Below, one piece after another: positions 17,727 to 25,945 of a DNA stretch of 38,714 bases; within the stretch, counting starts at the first letter, position 1, and the number at the start of each line of letters is the position of its first letter. This DNA comes from an uncultured bacterium (GTDB lineage: Bacteria > Bacteroidota > Bacteroidia > Bacteroidales > Paludibacteraceae), in the NCBI GenBank assembly GCA_946183755.1, contig CAMHCZ010000001.1, positions 1-38,714 of the forward strand. The letters run 5' to 3'. The translations under genes were made by a program, and so were the position numbers. The notes under the pieces were generated by a model that ran no database searches, was not told the DNA's origin, and saw nothing but the letters and a program-made list of their open reading frames with translations.

Positions 17727-18551
17727 ATGGGAGCATATCCACTCATCGACATCGAATCCGTATTGGCAGAGAAACTGCCGAACAAGAAAATCCCGAAAGC
17801 CGCAATATGGCTTTTAAAAAAGATAATCCACCAGGACTGGATGAACGTGATGCTGAAGGACTACTACGGCGGCGCTGGCATCGAATTCGCCGAGGCCACG
17901 CTCAACTACCTAAAAGCGCACATAGAAAGCTACGGATTCGAGCGCATTGACCCGAACAAGAAATACATCTTCGTGAGCAACCACCCGCTCGGAGGACTCG
18001 ACGGAGTGTCGCTTGCCACTGTGCTCGGCACAAAATTCAAGGACGTGAAGTTCCTCGTTAACGAACTGCTCAACTACTTAGTGCCGCTGCAGCCGCTCAT
18101 AGTGCCGATAAAGGTCGGCGGCGGAATGCAGAAGAAGGAGCAAGCCGAAAGAATAGAAGAAACGCTGAACTCCGACCAGCAGCTCATAATCTTCCCTGCT
18201 GGTGCCTGCTCCAGATTCCAGGTCAAGCACGGAGTGAAAGACATGGAGTGGAAAAAGACCTTCATTGCGCAAGCCGTAAAGCACCAGAGAGACGTCATAC
18301 CTATATATTTCAAGGGACACAACTCGTTCTTCTTCTACGCGCTTTCATTCATCAGGAAGCACCTCGGCATAAAGGTCAACATCGAGCTGCTTTTCTTGGT
18401 CGACGAGATGTACAAAAACCAAGGCTCGACATTCAAAGCCTACTTTGGCGAGCCGATACCATGGCAAACATTCGTAGGCAAGAACGCAAAAAAAGAAGCC
18501 AACCGCATCAAGGAATTCATCTACGAGAAGAAAGACAAATTAGCAAAATAA
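17727..18551 (+). CDS. PlsC-like (hemolysin/OlsF-type) acyltransferase
   Basis: This 274-residue protein belongs to the lysophospholipid acyltransferase superfamily. The active-site block is SNHPLGGLDGV, with His and Asp separated by five residues rather than the four of classic PlsC. Next come FLVNELLNYLVPL with PLIVPIK, then FPAGACSR. This set resembles the NHPFGG/FPAGE-type enzymes annotated as hemolysins or ornithine-lipid O-acyltransferases, so an aminolipid or lysophospholipid substrate is possible. Activity has to be inferred. I start at ATG 17727 (MGAYPLIDIE) because the upstream TTG overlaps a promoter. It is a single gene ending at a strong terminator. Confidence 0.85.
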   Translation: MGAYPLIDIESVLAEKLPNKKIPKAAIWLLKKIIHQDWMNVMLKDYYGGAGIEFAEATLNYLKAHIESYGFERIDPNKKYIFVSNHPLGGLDGVSLATVLGTKFKDVKFLVNELLNYLVPLQPLIVPIKVGGGMQKKEQAERIEETLNSDQQLIIFPAGACSRFQVKHGVKDMEWKKTFIAQAVKHQRDVIPIYFKGHNSFFFYALSFIRKHLGIKVNIELLFLVDEMYKNQGSTFKAYFGEPIPWQTFVGKNAKKEANRIKEFIYEKKDKLAK

Positions 18552-18554
18552 AAA

Positions 18555-18584
18555 AAGCCGGCGAGGAGAAATCCCCACCGGCTT
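18555..18584. terminator. Bidirectional intrinsic terminator
   Basis: AAGCCGG (18555-18561) pairs with CCGGCTT (18578-18584) and is followed by CC and a run of seven T. On the other strand the stem is followed by a T run matching the A-tract at 18550-18556. It serves the acyltransferase gene and the convergent DUF6515-like gene. Confidence 0.8.
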
Positions 18585-18609
18585 CCTTTTTTTAGCCAAG
18601 CCTCGATGC

Positions 18610-19473
18610 TTATCTCACGACATCCTCGAATCTTCCCATCACCTTGTACAGGACTCCGTCGCTTGTAATCATCGGCTTATAGAGTGTTCCGTCATACTCC
18701 AGATAAGTCTTGTTGTTTATAACAACTGTGTTGACATCATACTCTGGCAACTCTGGAACGATAGCTCCCATCGGAGGTGCTACAACTTCGTATGTCAATG
18801 TCACTGGGTCGTAGTGGTAATAAGTTCCCAAAGAGTAGTAATATGCCAGACTGCCGATTCTGAAAGAGAAGTACGATGCAGGGATTGTTCTCACTCTGAT
18901 GTATCTTGGAGCAGGCGCTATCACGTATCTGCCTCCCAGGAATCTGTAATACAAACCGTCGCGATAGTAGTAGTCAACACCTGAATGAACGATGTGCACA
19001 TGTCTGTCGATTCTGTCAATGTGTCTTGGGTAGTGATGAGCCACTGTTCTTGCGTCAGATCTTGGGTAGCTCTTCACTCTGCGGTCCTTGTACTTAGGCA
19101 TGTTGGCATCGTTTCTTGGCGCGTTGTTCACCACTGTGTTGTTTATCACAGTTGTGTTGCCTGAATTTCCGCCGCTGCTTCTGTACGAATTTCCGTTTCT
19201 TGAAGAAGTTCCGCTGCTAACGCTTGAACCCGAAGATGATCTTGGAGTGGCTGTTGTGACTGAGCTTCTTGACGAGCTGCCGGCACGAACCGAGCTTCCT
19301 GAATTACTACTGCCAGACGAACTTCTCAATGTAGAAGATGTCGAACTGTTTGAAGACCTAACGCTGGTGCCAGCGCTGTTTGAAGAGCTACTTCCACCAC
19401 GTCCCTGAGCGAACACGCCTAATGAGAATGTCATTGTGGCGGTCAATAATGCGATTGTAAATTTAGTTTTCAT
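18610..19473 (-). CDS. Exported Ser-rich protein, DUF6515-like
   Basis: The 287-residue protein has a signal peptide (basic start, hydrophobic 6-20, FAQ cleavage site near 22-23). A low-complexity region rich in Ser, Gly, Thr, Asn and Arg spans about residues 24-125. A Tyr-rich C-terminal domain follows, with YYYRDGLYYR, PAPRYIRVRTIP, APPMGAIVPELP and two YEYDG/YKP-like segments. That C-terminal pattern resembles DUF6515 proteins of Bacteroidetes. It is probably periplasmic or surface exposed. The Ser-rich stretch looks like a flexible spacer. Function is unknown. It is a single gene with its own promoter. Confidence 0.75.
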   Translation of the reverse strand: MKTKFTIALLTATMTFSLGVFAQGRGGSSSSNSAGTSVRSSNSSTSSTLRSSSGSSNSGSSVRAGSSSRSSVTTATPRSSSGSSVSSGTSSRNGNSYRSSGGNSGNTTVINNTVVNNAPRNDANMPKYKDRRVKSYPRSDARTVAHHYPRHIDRIDRHVHIVHSGVDYYYRDGLYYRFLGGRYVIAPAPRYIRVRTIPASYFSFRIGSLAYYYSLGTYYHYDPVTLTYEVVAPPMGAIVPELPEYDVNTVVINNKTYLEYDGTLYKPMITSDGVLYKVMGRFEDVVR

Positions 19474-19504
19474 AGCCGTATGTTTTAATAGTTAATAATC
19501 CGTT

Positions 19505-19536
19505 TTCAACTATGCATATACAAGCGCCGTGCCAAA
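19505..19536 (-). promoter_or_regulatory. Candidate promoter of the DUF6515-like gene
   Basis: On the minus strand TTTG (19536-19533) is followed after 20 bp by TAGTTGAA (19512-19505), a partial match to TAnnTTTG. The ATG follows 31 bp downstream of it. The -33 box and spacing are good and the -7 is imperfect. Confidence 0.4.
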
Positions 19537-19570
19537 CTCGCGCAAGACATATTGTTTTTTTAGCATAAAA

Positions 19571-21982
19571 CTATATCCGCACATCGTCAAGCCTATGCAC
19601 CGACTGCACCGGCTTTATCTTAAGCAATTCATTTGTAAGCTCGTTCACAACTTCTATATTATGCACGAGCACTCTGATTTTACAATCGAACATTCCGTCG
19701 CGAGAGATTGAATGTATCTCATCGACATCGACATCGGAGTTAGTGAATGTGGACACAAGCTGCAGCAGCACGCCCATAACATCGACACCCTGGATTTGGA
19801 GTATGACAGGGAACGATGCGGAATTCATGCTCTTCCAGTCCGCCTGCACGATTCTCTCGCCGAAGTTCGCCTTCAGCTTGTTCGCCAACGGACAGTTACG
19901 CTTATGCAACGTCACAGAGCGTCCGCCCTCGTCGATGAACGCTATAACATCATCGCCCGGTATAGGCTTGCAGCAATCCGCCACTTGGTAAGGAACCTTG
20001 TTGAGTTTCTTGTCATCTATCAGGTGCAGGACCTTCTTCTTGTCTATGACAGGCAGATTCTCATCAACGCCTGCCGCTGTGGTATTGAAACCAGCCACCG
20101 ACGGATCGAACTCCTCTGGGTGCATATTGGTCTCTGCTGTCGCTGTCGCATTAGCCACAGCTTCCGAATCAGCCAGCGAGCTCTGGAACTTGGCCTCCGG
20201 CTTCTTCTTCATCATCTTCAGCGGATTAGGCACCATCGCCGACAAATAGCCCATGATGCCCTTCTTCTTTTTCTTGTTTGTGAATATCTCATCTATGAGA
20301 TTATCCAGCCTTATCACCTTGTTGCCAATCTCATAATAAAGGTCGTTTCTGAACCTCAGATTGAAATGGTTCATGACAAGCTGCAAAGCCTGGTCATCAA
20401 GAGTTATATTCTTGCTCTTGAAGAGTTCTTCCAGCGCTTCCTTGCCAACCGCCATCACAGCTCTGTCCTCTTTTCTGAAGTAAGCCTTGAGCTTGCTCTT
20501 GGCAGAGGCTGTAGTCGTGTAATCAAGCCACTCTCTCTTAGGCTTCTGTTTCTTCGAAGTCAGCACCTCCACCTGGTCGCCAGACTCAAGCTTATTCGAC
20601 AGCGGCACCAGTTTATGGTTGACCTTGGCGCCGATGCACGTCAGACCGAGGTCAGAGTGCAGCATAAAGGCAAAGTCCAGTGCCGTCGCGCCTTGCGGCA
20701 TTGTCTTTATATCTCCCTTAGGAGTAAAGACGAATATCTCGTTTGAGAAAAGGTTAAGTTTGAATGTATCAAGGAAATCCAGCGATGACGGCTCAGGATT
20801 ATCAAGTATGTCCTTGATTGTCTTCAGCCACTTGTCAAGCTCGGTCTCGGTGCCTCCTGTGCCTTCCTTGTACTTCCAATGCGCCGATATTCCCTTCTCT
20901 GCGATTTCGTGCATTCTCTCCGACCTTATTTGCACCTCGACCCAATGACCGTCCGGACCCATAACTGTCGTGTGCAAAGCCTCGTAGCCATTTGCCTTAG
21001 GCGACGAAACCCAGTCTCGCAATCTATCTGGATGAGGACGATAGAGATTCGTTATCGCGGAATATATCATCCACGCCTGCGCTTTCTCGTCGATGTCATC
21101 CTTGCACTTGTATATTATCCTGACAGCCATTATGTCATATATCTCCTCGAAAGGCACATTCTTGGTCTGCATCTTGTGCCATATAGAATAGACTGTCTTT
21201 ATTCTTTGCTGCACTTGATACTCATAGCCCTTTTCGTCCAAGGCTTTTTTTATCGGGTCGATAAAACATCCGAAGAGGTCATCTCTTTGCTTAGAGCCCG
21301 CCAGCAGTCTATTCTGTATATCGCTGTAAATCTTAGGATTCTGATATTTAAAAGCGAGTTCCTCGAGTTCCGACTTTATTCTGAACAATCCAAGTCTGTG
21401 AGCGAATGGCGCATACAGGTACAGCGTCTCGCCAGCGATTTTCAGCTGTTTGTTCTCCGGCATCGAAGACAACGTCCGCATGTTATGAAGACGGTCCGCT
21501 ATCTTTATCATTATCACCCTAATATCCTCGGATATAGTAAGAAGCAGTTTCCTGAAGTTCTCAGCCTGCGACGAGGCATGAGTGCCGAACACGCCTCCAG
21601 AAATCTTCGTGAGTCCGTCAACAATCTTAGCAATTCTCTCGCCGAAGATATTCTGCAAATCCTCCACCGTATAGTCGGTATCCTCGACCACATCGTGCAG
21701 CAACGCCGCGCATATAGAAGTCGTGCCAAGGCCTATCTCCTTGACGACAATTCTCGCCACAGCCAAAGGATGAAGCATATACGGCTCGCCAGAACGCCTC
21801 CTGACGCCAGCATGCGCCTTGTTGGCGAACTGGAACGCCTTATCCACCAGGTCATAATTCAGATTATGCCCCGAATTTCTATAATCCTCAAGCAGCAAGT
21901 CATAGTCATGCTGAATCATCTGTCTGTCCGCCAGTTCCTGCTCTTCTGCTGTTATCGGCGGCATATTCGTTTTGTCATTCAT
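19571..21982 (-). CDS. rel: Bifunctional (p)ppGpp synthetase/hydrolase, RelA/SpoT (Rel) family
   Basis: The 803-residue Rel enzyme controls the stringent response. The HD hydrolase domain has H57, H71, the H96-D97 pair and IADRLHNMRTL at 161-171, so hydrolysis looks intact. The synthetase domain has RIKTVYSIWHKM, RLRDWVSSPKANGYEALHT (316-337) and EVQIRSERMHE (348-358). RLRD resembles the RXKD form linked with bifunctional enzymes. A TGS domain covers about 411-474, then a helical region, a CC/zinc-finger domain with CCKPIPGDDV and HKRNCPLA, and a C-terminal ACT domain (about 730-803). A polar low-complexity insert of about 60 residues (about 600-660) precedes the CC domain. AGGAG lies 5 bp before the ATG. 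Confidence 0.95.
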   Translation of the reverse strand: MNDKTNMPPITAEEQELADRQMIQHDYDLLLEDYRNSGHNLNYDLVDKAFQFANKAHAGVRRRSGEPYMLHPLAVARIVVKEIGLGTTSICAALLHDVVEDTDYTVEDLQNIFGERIAKIVDGLTKISGGVFGTHASSQAENFRKLLLTISEDIRVIMIKIADRLHNMRTLSSMPENKQLKIAGETLYLYAPFAHRLGLFRIKSELEELAFKYQNPKIYSDIQNRLLAGSKQRDDLFGCFIDPIKKALDEKGYEYQVQQRIKTVYSIWHKMQTKNVPFEEIYDIMAVRIIYKCKDDIDEKAQAWMIYSAITNLYRPHPDRLRDWVSSPKANGYEALHTTVMGPDGHWVEVQIRSERMHEIAEKGISAHWKYKEGTGGTETELDKWLKTIKDILDNPEPSSLDFLDTFKLNLFSNEIFVFTPKGDIKTMPQGATALDFAFMLHSDLGLTCIGAKVNHKLVPLSNKLESGDQVEVLTSKKQKPKREWLDYTTTASAKSKLKAYFRKEDRAVMAVGKEALEELFKSKNITLDDQALQLVMNHFNLRFRNDLYYEIGNKVIRLDNLIDEIFTNKKKKKGIMGYLSAMVPNPLKMMKKKPEAKFQSSLADSEAVANATATAETNMHPEEFDPSVAGFNTTAAGVDENLPVIDKKKVLHLIDDKKLNKVPYQVADCCKPIPGDDVIAFIDEGGRSVTLHKRNCPLANKLKANFGERIVQADWKSMNSASFPVILQIQGVDVMGVLLQLVSTFTNSDVDVDEIHSISRDGMFDCKIRVLVHNIEVVNELTNELLKIKPVQSVHRLDDVRI

Positions 21983-22019
21983 AGCTCCTACCTTTTTTAT
22001 ATAACGTGGATTTCATCAT

Positions 22020-22051
22020 CAAATATAATATAATGAAGCATGCTAATCAAA
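22020..22051 (-). promoter_or_regulatory. Promoter of rel
   Basis: On the minus strand TTTG (22051-22048), a 20-bp spacer and TATATTTG (22027-22020) give a perfect Bacteroidetes promoter. It overlaps the last codons and stop of the upstream M23 peptidase gene, so rel can be transcribed independently of it. The predicted leader is about 30 nt. Confidence 0.7.
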
Positions 22052-23008
22052 CACCTTCGCATTGTTTTCTGTGAGTTGCAGCATCTTGTCATACTCCTCG
22101 GGCGAGAGGTCCGCGTAATAATAGTTCTGCGGATTCACAGGCGAGCCGTTCACATGCACCTCGTAATGCAGATGCGAGCCTGTCGACTTACCTGTCGAGC
22201 CGACAAAGCCTATAACATCGCCTCTCCTCACCTCCTGCCCTGCCCTGACATTGAAGTCATTCATGTGGGCGTACAACGTCTCATAGCCGTAGCCATGGCT
22301 TATGATAACACACTTGCCATAACCTTGCTTCCATTCTGCCAGCGTGACCTTGCCGTCTCCAGTGGCGAAAATCTTCGTTCCGGTCGGAGCGGCGAAGTCC
22401 ATTCCTGCGTGAAACTTCAGCGTATGATACACAGGGTCCACCCTTCGCCCATAACCAGAAGCCATATATTTAAGGTCCTTGTTAAAGACCGGCTGTATGG
22501 CTGGTATATGCTCAAGCCTCTCCTTGTTGTTCTTGCTCAGTTCTATCACCTCGTCGTACGACCTGGACTGAGCATACGTCATGCGCCTCACCTCATCGAC
22601 TCTCTTCGTCGCAGCCTTCACTAAGTCCGCGTTACTCAAGTCGTCCAGATACTCGTACCTCGAACTCACATAGTCGCCCTTCCTCACACTTGACGATATT
22701 GGCTGACCGCCAAGAATCACCCTATATATATTGTCATCTCTCTGCTGAAGGTCCTCCAGCACTCCCTGCACCTCGTCAAGTCTTTTGTCCAAAAGCTTAT
22801 ATTGCGAGGTCAGGCGCTTGTTCTCCTCCCTCAGGCGTTTCTCGTACGGAGACGAGATGAAAAAGGCGAAGATGAAGAAGAAACATACGCCGAGCGAGAA
22901 TGAAGACAGCACATGAAGCAGCACCTTCTTCACTTTCTGCCAAGTGGATACTTTAATCCTTTCATAAGACAGAGTTTTAGGATTAAAGTGATATTTTGCT
23001 TTAGACAT
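22043..23008 (-). CDS. M23-family (LytM-fold) envelope metallopeptidase
   Basis: I start this at the ATG at 23008 (MSKAKYHFNP, 321 aa), because the longer frame to 23065 runs through its promoter. It has a cytoplasmic N-terminus, one transmembrane helix (about 28-51), and a coiled coil about 56-93. The C-terminal LytM domain keeps all zinc and catalytic residues: HAGMD (His200, Asp204), YAH (His248) and HLHYEV (His279, His281). It should cleave peptide cross-bridges in periplasmic peptidoglycan or act as a regulator of division hydrolases, as other membrane-anchored M23 proteins do. The intact site favours an enzyme. Divergent from alaS. Confidence 0.88.
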   Translation of the reverse strand: MSKAKYHFNPKTLSYERIKVSTWQKVKKVLLHVLSSFSLGVCFFFIFAFFISSPYEKRLREENKRLTSQYKLLDKRLDEVQGVLEDLQQRDDNIYRVILGGQPISSSVRKGDYVSSRYEYLDDLSNADLVKAATKRVDEVRRMTYAQSRSYDEVIELSKNNKERLEHIPAIQPVFNKDLKYMASGYGRRVDPVYHTLKFHAGMDFAAPTGTKIFATGDGKVTLAEWKQGYGKCVIISHGYGYETLYAHMNDFNVRAGQEVRRGDVIGFVGSTGKSTGSHLHYEVHVNGSPVNPQNYYYADLSPEEYDKMLQLTENNAKVFD

Positions 23009-23030
23009 TTTTCCTTTGTAAAACGTATAA

Positions 23031-23062
23031 TTTCCAAAAATAGGAAAAATGATGTAATTTTG
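23031..23062 (+). promoter_or_regulatory. Promoter of alaS
   Basis: TTTC (23031-23034), a 20-bp spacer and TAATTTTG (23055-23062) fit the consensus with one -33 mismatch. The predicted leader before the ATG at 23151 is about 80 nt. It holds no tRNA-like or T-box element that I can recognise. Confidence 0.55.
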
Positions 23063-23066
23063 CAAT
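23035..23066 (-). promoter_or_regulatory. Promoter of the M23 peptidase gene
   Basis: On the minus strand ATTG (23066-23063), a 20-bp spacer and TATTTTTG (23042-23035) precede the ATG at 23008. The elements interleave with those of the divergent alaS promoter. The inverted repeat TTTCC-N7-GGAAA (23031-23047) lies across the -7 box. Confidence 0.55.
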
Positions 23067-23150
23067 CCCTGAGCGAGTTATGAGCCAAGCGATTCATCTT
23101 CGCGCAACACGCGCCCACAACCGCCAGTAAACAAACATAACCAAAAACCT

Positions 23151-25772
23151 ATGACTGCTAAAGAAATAAGAAAGTCCTTTCTGGACTTCTTCGCCAGCAA
23201 AGAGCACCACATCGTGCCTTCTGCTCCTATGGTTGTAAAAAACGACCCTACACTCATGTTCACCAACGCTGGTATGAACCAGTTCAAGGACATCTTCCTG
23301 GGCAACGCCCCTCGCAAGTATCCAAGAGTGGCGGACTCACAGAAATGCCTTCGCGTGAGCGGAAAGCACAACGACCTTGAGGAAGTCGGACACGACACAT
23401 ACCACCACACCATGTTCGAGATGCTCGGCAACTGGTCGTTCGGCGATTATTTCAAGAAAGAGGCTATCTCATGGGCATGGGAATACCTGACAGAAGTGCT
23501 GAAGCTCGACAAGAGCAGACTGTACGCCACTGTATTCGAGGGCGACAAGGCCGAAGGACTCGAGAGAGACAACGAGGCTGCCGAGTTCTGGGGACAGTAT
23601 CTGCCAGAAAACAGAATCATAAACGGGAACAAGCATGACAACTTCTGGGAGATGGGCGACATGGGACCATGCGGACCATGCTCCGAGATACACATCGACC
23701 TGAGAGACGAAGCCGAGAGAGCCAAGACTCCAGGAGAGCAGCTCGTGAACAAAGACAACCCACAAGTTGTGGAGATATGGAACCTCGTATTCATGCAGTT
23801 CAACCGCAAGGCCGACGGCAAACTCGAACCGCTGCCTGCAAAATGTGTTGACACCGGCATGGGATTCGAGCGCCTCTGCATGGCAATACAAGGCAAGCAG
23901 TCGAACTACGACACTGACGTGTTCCAGCCGCTCATCAGCAAGATTGGCGAGCTGTCCAACTGCAAGTACAAGGACGACGCCAAGAAGGACATCGCCATGA
24001 GAGTTGTGGCCGACCACATAAGAACAATCGCGTTCTCAATCACTGACGGACAGCTGCCAAGCAACGCCAAGGCAGGATACGTAATCAGAAGAATCCTCCG
24101 CCGTGCCGTGAGATACGCATACACATTCCTCGGCCAGAAAGAGCCATTCCTCTGCAAGCTGCTCCCTACACTGATAGAGTCGATGGGCGAGGCTTATCCA
24201 GAGCTGGAGGCACAGAAGACACTGGTAGAGAAAGTCATAAAAGAAGAAGAGGAGTCATTCCTCCGCACATTGGAGACCGGCATCAAGCTGCTGGACGGCG
24301 TGATGGCAGAAGCCAAGAAGAACGGCAAGACTGAAATCAGCGGAAAAGACTCGTTCACACTCTACGACACATACGGATTCCCACTCGACCTCACCGAGCT
24401 CATACTCAAAGAGAACGGACTGACAACCAACGAGGAAGAATTCAACGCAGAAATGGCGAAGCAGAAGGAAAGAGCACGCAACGCCGCTGCTGTCGAGACT
24501 GGAGACTGGATTTCGATAAAGCCAGGCGAGAGCCAATTCGTGGGATACGACACTCTGGAAGCCGACACCGAAATCCTGAGATACCGCAAGGTGAAGCAGA
24601 AAAACGAGGAGATGTACCAGCTTGTCCTCAATCCTACACCATTCTATGGAGAAATGGGAGGACAGTGCGGCGACAGCGGAGTCATTGAGTGCGACGGCGA
24701 AGTTGTCAAAATCATCGACACAAAGAAGGAGAACGGACTGAGCATACACATATGCAAAAACCTGCCAAAAGACGTGACTGCGTCGTTCAAGGCTAAAGTT
24801 GACGCGAACAGACGCCAGAACATAGAAAACAACCACACAGCCACACACCTTATAGACTATGCTCTGCGCGAAGTGCTCGGCACACACGTTGAGCAGAAGG
24901 GTTCGCTCGTGACTCCAGATTACCTGCGCTTCGACTTCTCGCACTTCCAGAAAGTGACCGACGAGGAGCTCAGAAAGGCAGAACAGCTGGCAAACAGGCT
25001 TGTACGTCAGAACATCATCCTCGAGGAAGAGCGCGAAATGCCTATCGACGAGGCAAGAAAGCTCGGAGCAATGGCGCTTTTCGGCGAGAAGTACGGCGAG
25101 AAAGTGCGTGTCGTAAAGTTCGGACCAAGCATTGAGCTTTGCGGTGGAACACACACCAAGAGAACCGGCTCTATAGGAATGATAAAGATAACAGCAGAGG
25201 CTTCTGTAGCTGCAGGAGTGCGCAGAATCGAGGCTCTGACTGGCGAGAAAGCCGAAGAGTACTTCGACATGCAGCAGGACATCCTCAACGGAATAAAGAG
25301 CCTGTTCAACAACGCGCCAAACCTCGTAGCCACAATAACCAAGGAGGTTTCCGAGAACGCCGAACTGAAGAAGAAAGTCGAGGCATTCACACAGGAGAAG
25401 ATTTCAATCATGGCAGAGAAGTTCGCAAACAACGCAATCGACGTGAATGGAACAAAAGTGGTGAAAATCTCTCGCATAGCCGACTTGAACGTAGAGATGG
25501 CAAGAGGCATATCATCAATACTCAGAAACAAATTTGCCGAAGAAAAGTTCATGTTCGTTGCCGGACTGATAAACAACAACAAGCCAATGCTCTTAATCAT
25601 GATAAGCAAACCGCTTGTTGACGCAGGACTGAATGCGACAAATATTGTGAAAGAAGCAGCCAAGGAAATCGGAGGAAACGGAGGTGGACAGCCGTTCCTG
25701 GCAACTGCCGGCGGAAGCAAAGCCGAAGGCATCGACAAGGCTATAGAAGTAGCCGTGAATGCAGTAAGATAA
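23151..25772 (+). CDS. alaS: Alanine--tRNA ligase
   Basis: AlaRS charges tRNA-Ala and edits mis-acylated Ser/Gly. The 873-residue protein has the class II catalytic start FLDFFASKEHHIVPSAP and the motif 2 region around HTMFEMLGNWSFGDYFK. The editing domain has the zinc motif NNHTATHL (near residue 560) with CGGTHTKRTG (near 664). The C-terminal C-Ala part ends NGGGQPFLATAGG. Full length and intact. Codon usage is highly expressed-like, rich in AAG and GAG with many NNC codons. It is a single gene, divergent from the M23 gene, ending at a strong terminator. Confidence 0.98.
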   Translation: MTAKEIRKSFLDFFASKEHHIVPSAPMVVKNDPTLMFTNAGMNQFKDIFLGNAPRKYPRVADSQKCLRVSGKHNDLEEVGHDTYHHTMFEMLGNWSFGDYFKKEAISWAWEYLTEVLKLDKSRLYATVFEGDKAEGLERDNEAAEFWGQYLPENRIINGNKHDNFWEMGDMGPCGPCSEIHIDLRDEAERAKTPGEQLVNKDNPQVVEIWNLVFMQFNRKADGKLEPLPAKCVDTGMGFERLCMAIQGKQSNYDTDVFQPLISKIGELSNCKYKDDAKKDIAMRVVADHIRTIAFSITDGQLPSNAKAGYVIRRILRRAVRYAYTFLGQKEPFLCKLLPTLIESMGEAYPELEAQKTLVEKVIKEEEESFLRTLETGIKLLDGVMAEAKKNGKTEISGKDSFTLYDTYGFPLDLTELILKENGLTTNEEEFNAEMAKQKERARNAAAVETGDWISIKPGESQFVGYDTLEADTEILRYRKVKQKNEEMYQLVLNPTPFYGEMGGQCGDSGVIECDGEVVKIIDTKKENGLSIHICKNLPKDVTASFKAKVDANRRQNIENNHTATHLIDYALREVLGTHVEQKGSLVTPDYLRFDFSHFQKVTDEELRKAEQLANRLVRQNIILEEEREMPIDEARKLGAMALFGEKYGEKVRVVKFGPSIELCGGTHTKRTGSIGMIKITAEASVAAGVRRIEALTGEKAEEYFDMQQDILNGIKSLFNNAPNLVATITKEVSENAELKKKVEAFTQEKISIMAEKFANNAIDVNGTKVVKISRIADLNVEMARGISSILRNKFAEEKFMFVAGLINNNKPMLLIMISKPLVDAGLNATNIVKEAAKEIGGNGGGQPFLATAGGSKAEGIDKAIEVAVNAVR

Positions 25773-25796
25773 AAGCGGCACCGCTCAACATAACAG

Positions 25797-25834
25797 ATAA
25801 GCAGGATCAAACATTTGATTCTGCTTATTTTTTT
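25797..25834 (+). terminator. Intrinsic terminator after alaS
   Basis: A 15-bp stem (25797-25811 with 25814-25828) has a single G-T pair and a tight loop, followed by a T run to 25834. It begins 24 bp after the alaS stop codon. Confidence 0.85.
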
Positions 25835-25873
25835 CGCCAGTGGAATTTATGCAACAACTTCAAATTTGTACTC

Positions 25874-25889
25874 ATTACATATTTGTAAT
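25874..25889. promoter_or_regulatory. Candidate PerR/Fur-type operator
   Basis: ATTACATATTTGTAAT has 6-bp perfect inverted arms (ATTACA/TGTAAT) around a 4-bp centre. It is AT-rich, like PerR/Fur boxes. It covers the -33 element of the promoter that reads into the adjacent PerR-like gene, so autorepression is likely. The exact consensus in this lineage is unknown to me. Confidence 0.5.
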
Positions 25890-25911
25890 TTAAAAATTAT
25901 GCATATCTTTG
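25882..25911 (+). promoter_or_regulatory. Promoter of the perR-rubrerythrin operon
   Basis: TTTG (25882-25885) is followed after 18 bp by TATCTTTG (25904-25911), a perfect -7 match with a slightly short spacer. The ATG at 25946 lies about 35 bp downstream. The palindrome at 25874-25889 overlaps the -33 box. Confidence 0.6.
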
Positions 25912-25945
25912 TCACAAGAGAGTATTTAACACAAAGCGAGACAAA

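Noticed and set aside
19050..19420. Tandem DNA repeat or CRISPR-like array in the Ser-rich coding region
   Set aside because: The repeated look comes from Ser/Gly/Thr codons; there are no constant repeats with unique spacers.
20879..22033. 384-codon plus-strand open frame
   Set aside because: It is antisense to rel and would run over the rel promoter; no domain or motif is visible.
23009..23065. 19-residue extension of the M23 peptidase
   Set aside because: It crosses the candidate M23 promoter and would not fit the cytoplasmic start MSKAKYHFNP seen in relatives.
23063..23150. T-box or other riboswitch in the alaS leader
   Set aside because: The leader is about 80 nt with only short GC-rich pairing and no T-box sequence or antiterminator.
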